Assembly: GCA_902596515.1 (NCBI GenBank)
Contig: CACJUF010000003.1
Coordinates: forward strand, 1 to 64,000
Source of the DNA: an uncultured Pelagibacteraceae bacterium
Lineage (GTDB): Bacteria > Pseudomonadota > Alphaproteobacteria > Pelagibacterales > Pelagibacteraceae
Direction of reading: 5' to 3'
Length of the DNA: 64,000 nt
Positions 50,123 through 59,758 of the stretch are shown piece after piece. The position numbers were made by a program, and so were the translations under genes. The notes under the pieces were generated by a model, which had not been told where the DNA came from, made no database searches, and saw nothing but the letters and a program-made list of their open reading frames with translations. Position 1 is the first letter of the stretch. The number at the start of each line of letters is the position of its first letter.

Positions 50123-51473
50123 AGAATTTGACTATACTAAACTAAAGCATGTTACTTCTGTTGATCAGTCAGATCGAAAAGTACCATACAATTTAAGACA
50201 AAGTGGGCCTACAAAAGTTGAAATGTTAATTTCAACAAGAGTAAGAAAATCACCATATTGGCATTTATCAATGCAAGCAGGTTGTTGGAGAGCAACTGTT
50301 TATAATCGAATTTATCATCCTAGGGGATATGTGAAACCTGAAGATGGTGGTGCAATGGTTGAGTATGAAGCAATTGTAAATCATGTAACTATGTGGAATG
50401 TTGCTGTTGAAAGACAGATCCAAGTAAAGGGTCCTGATGCAGAAAAATTTGTTGATTACGTGATAACTCGAGATGCAACAAAAATCTCTCCGATGCGAGC
50501 AAGATATGTAATTTTATGTAACGCTTATGGAGGAGTTTTAAATGATCCAATACTTTTAAGAATTGCAAAAGATGAATTTTGGTTTTCTTTATCAGACTCG
50601 GACATTGGAATGTATTTACAAGGTGTTAATGCAGACGGTAAATTTAATTGCACTATCGAAGAAATAGATGCATGTCCTGTTCAAATTCAAGGGCCTAAAT
50701 CAAAAGCTCTTATGAAAGATTTGTTAGGTGATCAGGTTGATTTAGAAAATATGCCTTTCTATGGTTTAGCTGAAGTTAAGGTTGCCGGAAGAAGTTGTGT
50801 TATCTCTCAATCAGGTTTTTCAGGTGAAGCTGGATATGAAATATATTTAAGGAATGCAACTTTATATGCCGATGAGATGTGGAATGCTGTTCTTGAAGCT
50901 GGAAAAAAACACCAGCTAATGGTTATTGCCCCTGCTCACCACAGAAGAATTCAAGCTGGGATTCTTTCTTGGGGTCAAGATATGGATCAACAACATAACC
51001 CTTTCCAGTGTAATTTAGGTTATCAAGTTTCTTTATCAGGAAAAGGAGAATGGAAAAAAACTTCTGATTACGTAGGAAAAAAAGCTCTTGAAAAAATGGG
51101 CGCTGAAATCAAAGCTGGAAAAAAACCATATAAGTTACAGTTGGTTGGTCTTGAATTAGGAGGAAAACCAATTGATGATTATGCACCAGATTTTTGGTTG
51201 ATATCTAATGCAGATGGTGGTGATCCAGTTGGTTTTGTAACATCACCGTGGTGGCATCCTGAAAAAAAAACTAATATTGCTATGGGATATGTTCCATTTG
51301 ATGGAACTTTAAATGCCAATGGCTTTCCTAAAGGTAAAGTTGGAACTAAATTTAAAGTTCATTTACCAGAGAAATATTCAGATAAACCAGGAACACCTGT
51401 TGATGCCGTTATAGTTGATATTCCATTTAAGGAATCTTATAACGCTAACACAAGAGAAGTGGTATCAGGTTAA
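50109..51473 (+). CDS. GcvT-family THF-dependent methyltransferase/demethylase (DmdA/LigM-like)
   Basis: VERQIQVKGPDAEKFVDYVITRD, VQIQGPKSKALMKDL, GFSGEAGYEIYLRN; overlaps MetF-like gene. Confidence 0.85.
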   Translation: MVMSKEFDYTKLKHVTSVDQSDRKVPYNLRQSGPTKVEMLISTRVRKSPYWHLSMQAGCWRATVYNRIYHPRGYVKPEDGGAMVEYEAIVNHVTMWNVAVERQIQVKGPDAEKFVDYVITRDATKISPMRARYVILCNAYGGVLNDPILLRIAKDEFWFSLSDSDIGMYLQGVNADGKFNCTIEEIDACPVQIQGPKSKALMKDLLGDQVDLENMPFYGLAEVKVAGRSCVISQSGFSGEAGYEIYLRNATLYADEMWNAVLEAGKKHQLMVIAPAHHRRIQAGILSWGQDMDQQHNPFQCNLGYQVSLSGKGEWKKTSDYVGKKALEKMGAEIKAGKKPYKLQLVGLELGGKPIDDYAPDFWLISNADGGDPVGFVTSPWWHPEKKTNIAMGYVPFDGTLNANGFPKGKVGTKFKVHLPEKYSDKPGTPVDAVIVDIPFKESYNANTREVVSG

Positions 51474-51478
51474 TTATT

Positions 51479-51508
51479 TTTTAAGGGGAGTTTGCGCTCC
51501 CCTTAAAA
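51479..51508 (+). terminator. Rho-independent terminator
   Basis: TTTTAAGGGGAG-TTTGCG-CTCCCCTTAAAA, perfect 12-bp arms. Confidence 0.9.
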
Positions 51509-51514
51509 TCATAA

Positions 51515-51619
51515 ATGACAAAGAGTTTCATTATTGTAGTTTGCATTATCATTGCTATTGCATTATTACTATTTCCGTTAATTGTATCTTACAAAGAACA
51601 AAAAAATAAAAAAAAATAA
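51515..51619 (+). CDS. Very small single-TM peptide (34 aa)
   Basis: MTKSFIIVVCIIIAIALLLFPLIVSYKEQKNKKK; abuts the next CDS start. Confidence 0.4.
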   Translation: MTKSFIIVVCIIIAIALLLFPLIVSYKEQKNKKK

Positions 51620-52162
51620 ATGTTTGCTGAATTTTTAAATATAATTTTTAAATCTATAAAATTAGATAAAACACTTTATAGTGATAATAAAAATTTTGGT
51701 GAACCTGCGATATATTTTGCGGGTTTAATAATGATATTAGATGGTGTAGCTGGAGCTGTGGCTGCAAATACTGTGGTAAAAACAGCTATAGGTATGTCTG
51801 GTCTTACGGCAATTTTAACATGGTTCATTTGGGCGATTTTTATTTATGTGATTGGTGTAAAATTATTTCCAGATAAACAAACAAAAGTACCTTTTAAAAA
51901 AGTTCTGGTAGCGGTGGGTTTTGCTCATTCGCCAGGTTTACTAAGATTTTTTGCATTAACCCCCGAATTAATGATACCAATCATTTTTCTTACTCAATTC
52001 TGGATTTTTGCAAGTTTAATTATTTCAACAAAACAAATTTTAAATTTAAAATCTAATTTTAAAGCGTTTGGCATAATATTTTTATCATTTTTAATTATTG
52101 CTTTTTTATCAATATCTTTTGTTATGAGTAGAATGAATGCTTTACCAATAAATAGTATCTAA
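51620..52162 (+). CDS. Yip1-like membrane protein
   Basis: 4-5 TM, LTAILTWFIWAIFIYVIGVKLFP, KVLVAVGFAHSPGLLRFF. Confidence 0.7.
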   Translation: MFAEFLNIIFKSIKLDKTLYSDNKNFGEPAIYFAGLIMILDGVAGAVAANTVVKTAIGMSGLTAILTWFIWAIFIYVIGVKLFPDKQTKVPFKKVLVAVGFAHSPGLLRFFALTPELMIPIIFLTQFWIFASLIISTKQILNLKSNFKAFGIIFLSFLIIAFLSISFVMSRMNALPINSI

Positions 52163-52329
52163 ATTGGAAAGATTGTTTTTGAAACCCTGCATGATTTACA
52201 AATTTTAAATCCAGTCAAAATTAAATTTTGGGTAACACTTTCATCAGTTTTTTTACATTCATCACAGATATCATTTAACTCATCAGCGTTAGTGTTATGC
52301 TGATCTTTTATATTATCATCTTCAATCAT
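52159..52329 (-). CDS. Small zinc-ribbon-like protein (56 aa)
   Basis: MIEDDNIKDQHNTNADELNDICDECKKTDESVTQNLILTGFKICKSCRVSKTIFPI with CDEC...CKSC. Confidence 0.6.
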   Translation of the reverse strand: MIEDDNIKDQHNTNADELNDICDECKKTDESVTQNLILTGFKICKSCRVSKTIFPI

Positions 52330-52933
52330 TATCAGTTAAACCCGCCCCTGCAGCACCTTTTTTTAAACTTTCTGTTTCCTCAACAAAAGTTTTTTCTGAT
52401 AATTGATATAAACTTTTCCAATCTTGCTCGGTAAAGTTGTCGTTATTTTCTAAAATTTTTACCTCTACGTTGTTTGCAATATTTGGACAATTTTTATTTA
52501 ACAAGTTTGTGGAAATATTAACATTTATATTTAATAGAAACTCATTTTTTTCAAACTTAAAAAAAATTTTTTTACCGATTACCTCTGAGCTTCTACTAAG
52601 AAATGGTAAAAATAGTAATGGGTATGCAATTTTAGAAAAATTAATAGTTTTTATTTTTTCAATTTTTTCAATTTGATCTAAAAAACTTACACCTAAAATA
52701 ATTGGGCAGTAAGAAAATTCAGCACATTCATTATTTTGATTAATTAAATTAAGATTCTCAAACTTTTTGTCTTTTTTTTCATTTAAATATTTGTTTAAAT
52801 TTTTAATTCCCTCAAAGTTAAACATTTCTAATAATCTTACACTTTTTCCAACCTCTTCACTTATTCCCCAGGAGTAACCTAATGCTCTACTTGCGCGTTT
52901 AGAGGTTGTTTCAATTTCACTCAAAGATCTCAT
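52322..52933 (-). CDS. DUF3726-like protein
   Basis: SLSEIETTSKRASRALGYSWGISEEVGKSVRLLE...EETESLKKGAAGAGLTDND. Confidence 0.75.
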   Translation of the reverse strand: MRSLSEIETTSKRASRALGYSWGISEEVGKSVRLLEMFNFEGIKNLNKYLNEKKDKKFENLNLINQNNECAEFSYCPIILGVSFLDQIEKIEKIKTINFSKIAYPLLFLPFLSRSSEVIGKKIFFKFEKNEFLLNINVNISTNLLNKNCPNIANNVEVKILENNDNFTEQDWKSLYQLSEKTFVEETESLKKGAAGAGLTDND

Positions 52934-52942
52934 AAAATTTAA

Positions 52943-54595
52943 TCAACGATAGACCCAATGCTGATTGTAATCTTTTAATTCATGTGGAAGTGGTGCTCCT
53001 TGAAACATGCAAATTCTTAACCACTTATCTGATCTAGGATCAAATTTTAGTGCACCAAAAAAAGATAACTTTAATCGTAGCATATCGATTGGGACAACAT
53101 TTTCATTAATTGTATTATCTTGAATTTCAGCATATGGAAATTTTTCAACGATAAATGCGCGTCTTACAACATGTCTTAAATCTGCATTATTCATTAAAAA
53201 TCTATCAATAGTTAAATCATCTTTACATGAAATTAACTGATCATATAATTTTTTAATATCTCTAGCAATTGCAAGAGGTTGTTCTAATTCTGCACCTCCT
53301 TCCTCAAAACGATCTGCATACCTGGGCTCTTCTTTATTTTTAGAAATAAACCAAAAATTTCTTAAATTTGATTTATCTTTGAAATCCATTTTTAGAATAT
53401 CTGGATATCTTTGCTTTAAAATATTTTTAAGATCTAAAACTGTTCGTTCTGTGGGAATTCTAAAATACTTTTCCTCATCTGAGCTCATTCTTTTTATTAA
53501 TGGCTGAACAATTTTATCAAAAGGTTCCATCATCATAGACACGATATACTCAATAGTTTCTTCACAGGTTTCTTTCTCTAACCATAAATATATTTCATTG
53601 AAAGGATATGGAGTTGAAAAATCTAATTGATCTTCGACAAATTCTAAAAATTTTTTTACATTAAAAAATAGTGAATTTATTTTTTTTATTTGAAATTCAC
53701 TTTCAGAATTCCAACTGGTAATATTTTTTAAGGAATCTTTTACACATTTTTTGAATAAATCTGCATCTTTTGAATTCACATTTTTAATTTCTCTAATTTC
53801 TTTTAATGCGATTTCTCTTGATAAAATCCAATTATTTAACAGGGTAGGATGATTTACAATAAAAGGTGCCATTCCTAGTCCAGTTGAATTTCCAATGCCA
53901 AGGTTTCTACAAATTTTTTTGTCTAAATTAACTGCTTTCTCTGGATTTTTATGTTTTGCTACATGATTAACTTGGTCAAAAGTGAATTGCCTTACTAAAT
54001 AGACTAACATCATTTCTAATCTAAAAGGTCCATTAATTTCCGCCCTATTTTTAATTCTAAATCGATCTGCTAAACCAAACTTTCCAGAACCATAAACAGC
54101 GGTAGTTCTATATAAGTATCCAACTTTTTCTAATAAATCTAAATCTGGCTGATTACCTTCGCTTAACTTTTCAACTACGTGATTAAAAACTCTAACCGAT
54201 TTATTTGCTCTAGATAAAGTTAGTTCTTTATATGAAAGTCTACCAACCTCTTGCCTTGGGACTTCATTCTTCAATCTTTCAATATCTTTTTTTGAGGGAA
54301 CCCCGTCATGCAAAGTAAAAGCAGCGTCCCATTTTGTTGCAATAACTCTATCTGATCTATCATTATCATCTATCTTGTTAGCAAAACAAACTAATGAGTA
54401 AACTCTTTTATCTTTTTTGAAAGAATATATCGCTACGCCATATCCACCAGAATCTAAGTTGAATAAATCTCTGTTGTATTCCCAATCTTTAAATTCATCT
54501 AAAAAACTTCTTAGAAATGATAATTTAGATTGATGAAAAGACCCTAGTCTAGACAATTTCATTATTATATTTGGATCTCTTAATTCGACTTTCAT
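52943..54595 (-). CDS. Conserved hypothetical protein, 550 aa, no recognised fold
   Basis: Long ORF in operon with DUF3726 and M19 genes; ATKWDAAFTLHDGVPSKKDIERLKNEVPRQEVGRLSYKELTLSRANKSVRVFNHVVEKL. Confidence 0.8.
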   Translation of the reverse strand: MKVELRDPNIIMKLSRLGSFHQSKLSFLRSFLDEFKDWEYNRDLFNLDSGGYGVAIYSFKKDKRVYSLVCFANKIDDNDRSDRVIATKWDAAFTLHDGVPSKKDIERLKNEVPRQEVGRLSYKELTLSRANKSVRVFNHVVEKLSEGNQPDLDLLEKVGYLYRTTAVYGSGKFGLADRFRIKNRAEINGPFRLEMMLVYLVRQFTFDQVNHVAKHKNPEKAVNLDKKICRNLGIGNSTGLGMAPFIVNHPTLLNNWILSREIALKEIREIKNVNSKDADLFKKCVKDSLKNITSWNSESEFQIKKINSLFFNVKKFLEFVEDQLDFSTPYPFNEIYLWLEKETCEETIEYIVSMMMEPFDKIVQPLIKRMSSDEEKYFRIPTERTVLDLKNILKQRYPDILKMDFKDKSNLRNFWFISKNKEEPRYADRFEEGGAELEQPLAIARDIKKLYDQLISCKDDLTIDRFLMNNADLRHVVRRAFIVEKFPYAEIQDNTINENVVPIDMLRLKLSFFGALKFDPRSDKWLRICMFQGAPLPHELKDYNQHWVYR

Positions 54596-54598
54596 ACT

Positions 54599-55564
54599 CT
54601 AAATATTTCTATAAAAATTATACCAATTGTTACCTAATATCCCATTAGTTTCTTCCTCAGAAAATCCAACTTTTCTTAATCCCTTCTCTATATTAAAAAA
54701 ACCTCTAGCATCCTCAAACCAACCTGGTTGTTTAGGGAAACCAGGTTTGTTCTTGGAGCCTTCCCCATAATTTTTATTTTTAGACCAGGTACCGTTCCTC
54801 ATCCACTCTACAATTTCATCAGGCTGATTCAAACATAAGTCAGATCCAATACCAATATTTTTGATATTCATTATATCTGACGTTCTCGCAATCATTTCAC
54901 AAAAGCTATCTAAAGTACAATTAGTATTATTCTTTAAATGGTGAGGATATAAAGAAAAACCCAAAATTCCTCCACTATCACTTAAAACTTTTAATAGCTC
55001 GTTAGATTTATTTCTTTTAGCAGCATGCCAAAAGCTTGGGTTAGCATGTGTGATTGCAATTGGTTTCTCACTTATTTCAATTGCGTCTAATGTGCTTTTT
55101 TCAGCAGAATGAGACATATCTATAACTATTCCAACTCTGTTCATTTCTTTAATGACTTCACGTCCAAAATTAGTTACTCCACTATCAATTTTTTCATAAC
55201 AGCCAGTTGCTAGAAGAGATTGGTTATTATAAGTTAATTGCATAAAACGACATCCAAGTTTATGTACTTTTTCTACTAAAGATATGTCATCCTCTATTGG
55301 TGAGCAGTTTTGGAACCCAAAAAAAATTGCAGTTTTTTTTTCTAATTTAGCTTTTTCAATATCTTTGAAATTTGTGCCTTGAAAAATTAAATCTGAATTT
55401 CTCTCAAAAAGTTTTTGCCACTTTTTAATTTCATTTAAAAATTCATTATAATCCTCATGATAGACAATTGTTACATGAACAGCATCTAGCTCAGCTTGTC
55501 TATTAATTTCAAAAACTTCTCTTGTCCAATTACAGTACTGTAAATTATCAATTTTATATTTCAT
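54599..55564 (-). CDS. Peptidase M19 / membrane dipeptidase-like
   Basis: LGCRFMQLTYNNQSLLATGC, GIVIDMSHSAEKSTLDAIEISEKPIAITHANP, IGIGSDLC. Confidence 0.92.
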   Translation of the reverse strand: MKYKIDNLQYCNWTREVFEINRQAELDAVHVTIVYHEDYNEFLNEIKKWQKLFERNSDLIFQGTNFKDIEKAKLEKKTAIFFGFQNCSPIEDDISLVEKVHKLGCRFMQLTYNNQSLLATGCYEKIDSGVTNFGREVIKEMNRVGIVIDMSHSAEKSTLDAIEISEKPIAITHANPSFWHAAKRNKSNELLKVLSDSGGILGFSLYPHHLKNNTNCTLDSFCEMIARTSDIMNIKNIGIGSDLCLNQPDEIVEWMRNGTWSKNKNYGEGSKNKPGFPKQPGWFEDARGFFNIEKGLRKVGFSEEETNGILGNNWYNFYRNI

Positions 55565-55616
55565 GAGTTTAATTTATTAAACCATATCAATATGTATTTG
55601 AAATTCTATTAATTTA

Positions 55617-55652
55617 TTGAAATTTCAACAATTTTTTGAAATAAAGTTTCAA
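55617..55652. promoter_or_regulatory. TTGAAA/TTTCAA dyad pair upstream of purE
   Basis: TTGAAATTTCAA (55617-55628) and TTGAAATAAAGTTTCAA (55636-55652). Confidence 0.4.
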
Positions 55653-55663
55653 TAAATATATTC

Positions 55664-56152
55664 ATGAATAAAAAAAATCTGAAAGTTTCAATAGTGATGG
55701 GCAGTCAATCTGACTTTAAAACAATGAAATTAGCAAAACAAATTTTAAAAAAACTTAAAGTTCCTATGGAAACAAAGATTATTTCTGCACATAGAACTCC
55801 AATGAGAATGTATAAGTACGCATCTAATGCAGAAAAAAACAATATTGGGGTAATTATTGCAGGTGCTGGGGGCTCGGCGCATTTACCTGGAATGATCGCA
55901 GCACTTACTCAAATACCTGTATTAGGTGTTCCAATTGAGAGTAAAAAACTTAAAGGCTTAGACAGCTTGTTATCTATTGCTCAAATGCCAAAAGGAATTC
56001 CTGTAGGGACTTTGGCGATAGGAGAAGATGGAGCAATTAATGCTGCTATACTTGCTGCTTCAATTATTTCTAATAGTAATCCTAGCGTTAAATCTAAACT
56101 TAGAAGTTGGAGATTTTCTCAAACAAAATCAGTTAAAAAAAATCCAAAATAA
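55664..56152 (+). CDS. purE: N5-carboxyaminoimidazole ribonucleotide mutase
   Basis: VSIVMGSQSDFKTMKLA, SAHRTP, IAGAGGSAHLPGM. Confidence 0.97.
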   Translation: MNKKNLKVSIVMGSQSDFKTMKLAKQILKKLKVPMETKIISAHRTPMRMYKYASNAEKNNIGVIIAGAGGSAHLPGMIAALTQIPVLGVPIESKKLKGLDSLLSIAQMPKGIPVGTLAIGEDGAINAAILAASIISNSNPSVKSKLRSWRFSQTKSVKKNPK

Positions 56153-56156
56153 TTCA

Positions 56157-57203
56157 ATGTCTGAAATTAGATTAGGAATTCTTGGTGGTGGTCAATTAGG
56201 TAGTATGTTGTCAGTTGCAGCAAAAAAATTAAATATCAAAACTTTAATTTACTCAGATGATCAAGATGCACCTGCACAAAATTTCTGTGATGAATTCATG
56301 TTTGGGGATTACAAAGATAAAAATAAAATTAACGATTTTGTAAAAAAGGTAAGTGTAGTTACTTATGAATTTGAAAATATTCCTTATGAAACTTTAAATG
56401 AAATAAATAAATTCAAAACAGTAAATCCAAAGCCATCGATAAATAGATTAATACAACATCGTTTAGCTGAAAAAGATTTTGTGAATAAATTAAATATTAG
56501 AACTACAAGATATGTAAGTATAGAAAAAAAATCAGACTTAGAGACACTTGGTGATTTTTTGCCAGGAATTTTAAAAACAGCAACTATGGGTTACGATGGA
56601 AAAGGTCAATATCCTATTAAATCACCAAATGAGTTAAATGGATTAAATATAGATTTTTCAAAAGAATATATTCTTGAAAAACTAGTTAAATTAAAAAAAG
56701 AAATATCGGTTATAATTACAAGATTTGGTAATAACAGATACGAAATTTATGAAGCAATCGAAAATATTCATGAAAACCAAATTTTAAAAAAATCTAAAAT
56801 CCCTGCTGATATTAGCAATAAACTTGTTGATCAGTCTAGAGAGTGGAGTAAGCAAATTTCTGAGGAATTAAAATACATTGGTACACTTTGTGTAGAATTT
56901 TTTATTGATAGAAATGATAATCTATATGTGAATGAAATTGCACCCAGAGTTCATAATTCTGGCCATTTAACTATTAATGCTTTCAATATTAGTCAGTTTG
57001 AAAATCATATAAGAGCAGTTTGTTCTTTAGAGCAAATCCCTTTAAAGAAATTTCATAATGCAGAAATGATAAATCTTATAGGTAATCAAATTACCCCATA
57101 TAGACAAAATATAAATTTAAACGACAATGAATTTTTTTTCGATTATCAAAAAAAAGAAATAAAAGATAAAAGAAAAATGGGTCATTTAACAAAAATTTTA
57201 TAA
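56157..57203 (+). CDS. purK: N5-carboxyaminoimidazole ribonucleotide synthase
   Basis: LGILGGGQLGSMLSVAAKKL, NEIAPRVHNSGHLTINAF; true start 56157, not track start 56028. Confidence 0.95.
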   Translation: MSEIRLGILGGGQLGSMLSVAAKKLNIKTLIYSDDQDAPAQNFCDEFMFGDYKDKNKINDFVKKVSVVTYEFENIPYETLNEINKFKTVNPKPSINRLIQHRLAEKDFVNKLNIRTTRYVSIEKKSDLETLGDFLPGILKTATMGYDGKGQYPIKSPNELNGLNIDFSKEYILEKLVKLKKEISVIITRFGNNRYEIYEAIENIHENQILKKSKIPADISNKLVDQSREWSKQISEELKYIGTLCVEFFIDRNDNLYVNEIAPRVHNSGHLTINAFNISQFENHIRAVCSLEQIPLKKFHNAEMINLIGNQITPYRQNINLNDNEFFFDYQKKEIKDKRKMGHLTKIL

Positions 57204-57670
57204 TGTTTAAAACTATTGAGGGAAACTTCGAAAATTCAGATGTTAATGAACTTTTGAAAAAACATTTTATAGAACTAAGGGCGGCTTCTCCAGAGGGAAG
57301 TGCTCATGTTTTGGATATCGAAGGTTTAAAAGTACCATCTATTAAGTTTTGGAGTTTGTGGGATGATGATAAATTAATAGGATGTGGTGCTCTTAAAATT
57401 TTAGAAAAAGATCATGGTGAATTTAAATCAATAAGATTACATAATGATTTTAGGAGAAAAGGGAATGGAATAAAACTTATTGATCATTTGATTGATGAAG
57501 CCAAAAAATTAAATATTAAACGAATTAGTATAGAAACCGGAGCAGGAATATTCTTCAAACCAGCAAGAAAATTATTTAATTTATGTGGATTTAAGCCTTG
57601 TAAACCGTTTGCTCACTATAAAGAGGATAAAAATTCTATTTATTTATCAAAGTTAATAAACAACACTTAA
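57203..57670 (+). CDS. GNAT family N-acetyltransferase
   Basis: SIRLHNDFRRKGNGIKLIDHLIDEAKKLNIKRISIETG. Confidence 0.9.
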   Translation: MFKTIEGNFENSDVNELLKKHFIELRAASPEGSAHVLDIEGLKVPSIKFWSLWDDDKLIGCGALKILEKDHGEFKSIRLHNDFRRKGNGIKLIDHLIDEAKKLNIKRISIETGAGIFFKPARKLFNLCGFKPCKPFAHYKEDKNSIYLSKLINNT

Positions 57671-57787
57671 AAATTAAATTTTAAGTATTGATCTATTTTG
57701 TTGACAAAACTGATTAAATTATAAAGAAAGTCATCATTGCTTAAATATAAGTAATAAATTAACAAACAAAAAAGTAAGAAGAAAAAT

Positions 57788-57994
57788 ATGAGTCTACAAG
57801 GAAAAGTAAAGTGGTTCAATCCAACCAAAGGTTTTGGTTTTATTGAAAGAGATGATAAAGAAAAAGATGTGTTTGTACATGTTTCAGCTGTAAGAGATGC
57901 TGGTATGAACGGTTTAGATGAGGGTCAAGCTTTGACTTTCGATGTTGAAGATGGTCCCAAAGGTCCTTCAGCAGTTAACTTAAAAACTGCATAA
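57788..57994 (+). CDS. csp: Cold shock protein
   Basis: [31 protein letters not shown]. Confidence 0.97.
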   Translation: MSLQGKVKWFNPTKGFGFIERDDKEKDVFVHVSAVRDAGMNGLDEGQALTFDVEDGPKGPSAVNLKTA

Positions 57995-58009
57995 TTTTCA
58001 TTACATAGA

Positions 58010-58063
58010 TTATTGGCTATAAGATTTACAATTTGATAATATTTGTATATTTGTAGCCAATAA
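58010..58063. terminator. Long hairpin downstream of csp
   Basis: TTATTGGCTA (58010-58019) / TAGCCAATAA (58054-58063), followed by GAAAAATT. Confidence 0.45.
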
Positions 58064-58094
58064 GAAAAATTTAAATCAATAAAATATTAGTAAA

Positions 58095-58841
58095 ATGATT
58101 GGAATTTTAGGTGGCATGGGCACACAAGCTGGCCTAGACTTTTGTAACAAACTTGCAATCCTTTATCGAGGAAAAATTGATCAAGAATATCCATTATTTC
58201 TCCTTTTCAACAAATCAAATATTCCTGGAAGACCAGAGTCAATAGGTGTTCAAACTAAGAATTTATCAAATCGGAAAAAAAATAAAAAAATTGAAAGAAA
58301 ATACTCATTGGTATTAAAAAGTTTATTGCACGGATGTAATATACTGAAAAAAAGTAAATGTAAGTTCATTGTTATTCCATGTAATACAGCACACTATTGG
58401 TTTGATGATTTAAGAAAAAAAATAAAATTACCAATTATAAACATGCCAAAAGAGGTATTTATTCACACAAAAAAAACATGTAAGAAAAATTCATCAATTG
58501 GACTACTAGCAACAGAGGGTACTTTAAACACTGGTGTTTACAATAAATTTTTCGATAAGAATTACAATCTTGTTTTTCCAAACATTTCCTTACAAAAAAA
58601 TTCCGTAAATAAAGCAATAAAATTTGTCAAAATGGGAAATGTAAAAGCTGCCAGCAAAGTTATTAAGCCAGCCATAAATTATTTGATTAAAAAAAAATGT
58701 AAAAAGATAATTTTAGGGTGTACTGAATTACCGATAGCCATATTCGCATTTAAATCTTTTAAAAAGGTAAAGACTTCAAAAATTTTTTTAGATCCAAATT
58801 TGATATTAGCCAATGCGGCAATGAAAAAATATCGTAAATAA
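58095..58841 (+). CDS. Aspartate/glutamate racemase family protein
   Basis: GILGGMGTQAGLDF, IPCNTAHYW, ILGCTELPI. Confidence 0.92.
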   Translation: MIGILGGMGTQAGLDFCNKLAILYRGKIDQEYPLFLLFNKSNIPGRPESIGVQTKNLSNRKKNKKIERKYSLVLKSLLHGCNILKKSKCKFIVIPCNTAHYWFDDLRKKIKLPIINMPKEVFIHTKKTCKKNSSIGLLATEGTLNTGVYNKFFDKNYNLVFPNISLQKNSVNKAIKFVKMGNVKAASKVIKPAINYLIKKKCKKIILGCTELPIAIFAFKSFKKVKTSKIFLDPNLILANAAMKKYRK

Positions 58842-59257
58842 TGAAATCAAAAGATAAACCATATATTTTATATGTAGCTGAAAAAATATATTTAGAGGTT
58901 TCAGAAATTAAAAAAAAAAATAATGGTTTTTCTAATATAGATGCCATAGATGGTTTTATTGGATCTGAAACTTATAAGGAAGTAAGTAGTGGTAAATTTC
59001 ATGATAATTGGTTTGAGGAGTTAAAGAAAAAAAATGAAAAAATCCCTGAGGAAACAATGAGATTACTGAAAATACAAAGAGAAATGATGATCAAACAATT
59101 AATTCAATACCCGGAACTTTATTACACTAAAAGTCATTTTCCTCTAGAAATTTCTCAACGTGCGTTTGATCACTTATGGAGAATGTGTGAAAGTTACGAA
59201 TTATGGTGTAAAGAAACTAACCAAAAAAAATTGATTCTTTTAAATCTTACTGATTAA
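58841..59257 (+). CDS. Hypothetical protein
   Basis: 138-aa ORF, start overlaps the racemase stop. Confidence 0.65.
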   Translation: MKSKDKPYILYVAEKIYLEVSEIKKKNNGFSNIDAIDGFIGSETYKEVSSGKFHDNWFEELKKKNEKIPEETMRLLKIQREMMIKQLIQYPELYYTKSHFPLEISQRAFDHLWRMCESYELWCKETNQKKLILLNLTD

Positions 59258-59645
59258 TTTTTTGTTGTATTAACTTATTGTGAGTCAATTTCACTCTTTT
59301 TTCAACTAATAGTTTAAAATCTTTTATTACTTTTGCCTCGTTATTTTGATTAACTAATTTTTGGTGTACTATATTTACTCTTTTTTCTATTAAGTCTTTA
59401 AAATCTTTATTAAAGCGGTTTTCTTTATTATTTTTAGATACTTCCTCAGTTATGTAGTTAAGAGAACTTTTGCCTGTTTTTTTTTTTATTTCATTATCAA
59501 ACACCAATTGAGCAGTTGCTTTAACCAAATTTCCTGAAGTGGCTACTGTGATTGCAGGACCCAGCACTGCAGGTAAAGGGACGAAACCCGTCAAAAATAA
59601 AAACGAGGTAAGAAAAAAACTCAGTTTAAAAAATTTTAAATTCAC
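59247..59645 (-). CDS. Hypothetical secreted protein
   Basis: N-terminal signal-like LSFFLTSFLFLTGFVPLPAVLGPAITVATSGNLVKATAQL; internal repeat (see findings). Confidence 0.6.
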   Translation of the reverse strand: MNLKFFKLSFFLTSFLFLTGFVPLPAVLGPAITVATSGNLVKATAQLVFDNEIKKKTGKSSLNYITEEVSKNNKENRFNKDFKDLIEKRVNIVHQKLVNQNNEAKVIKDFKLLVEKRVKLTHNKLIQQKINQ

Positions 59646-59758
59646 CAGATAAATTTATTTGATTTAATCAAAGGCTACAATTAATAGATTGTCCAAAATA
59701 AGCTTAAATATAGATAAAATATTGTGGTAATTCATCGAGTTTTACGTCATTTTTTAAT

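Noticed and set aside
56028-56156. Upstream extension of purK
   Set aside because: Overlaps purE out of frame; PurK homology begins at MSEIRLGILGGGQLG (56157).
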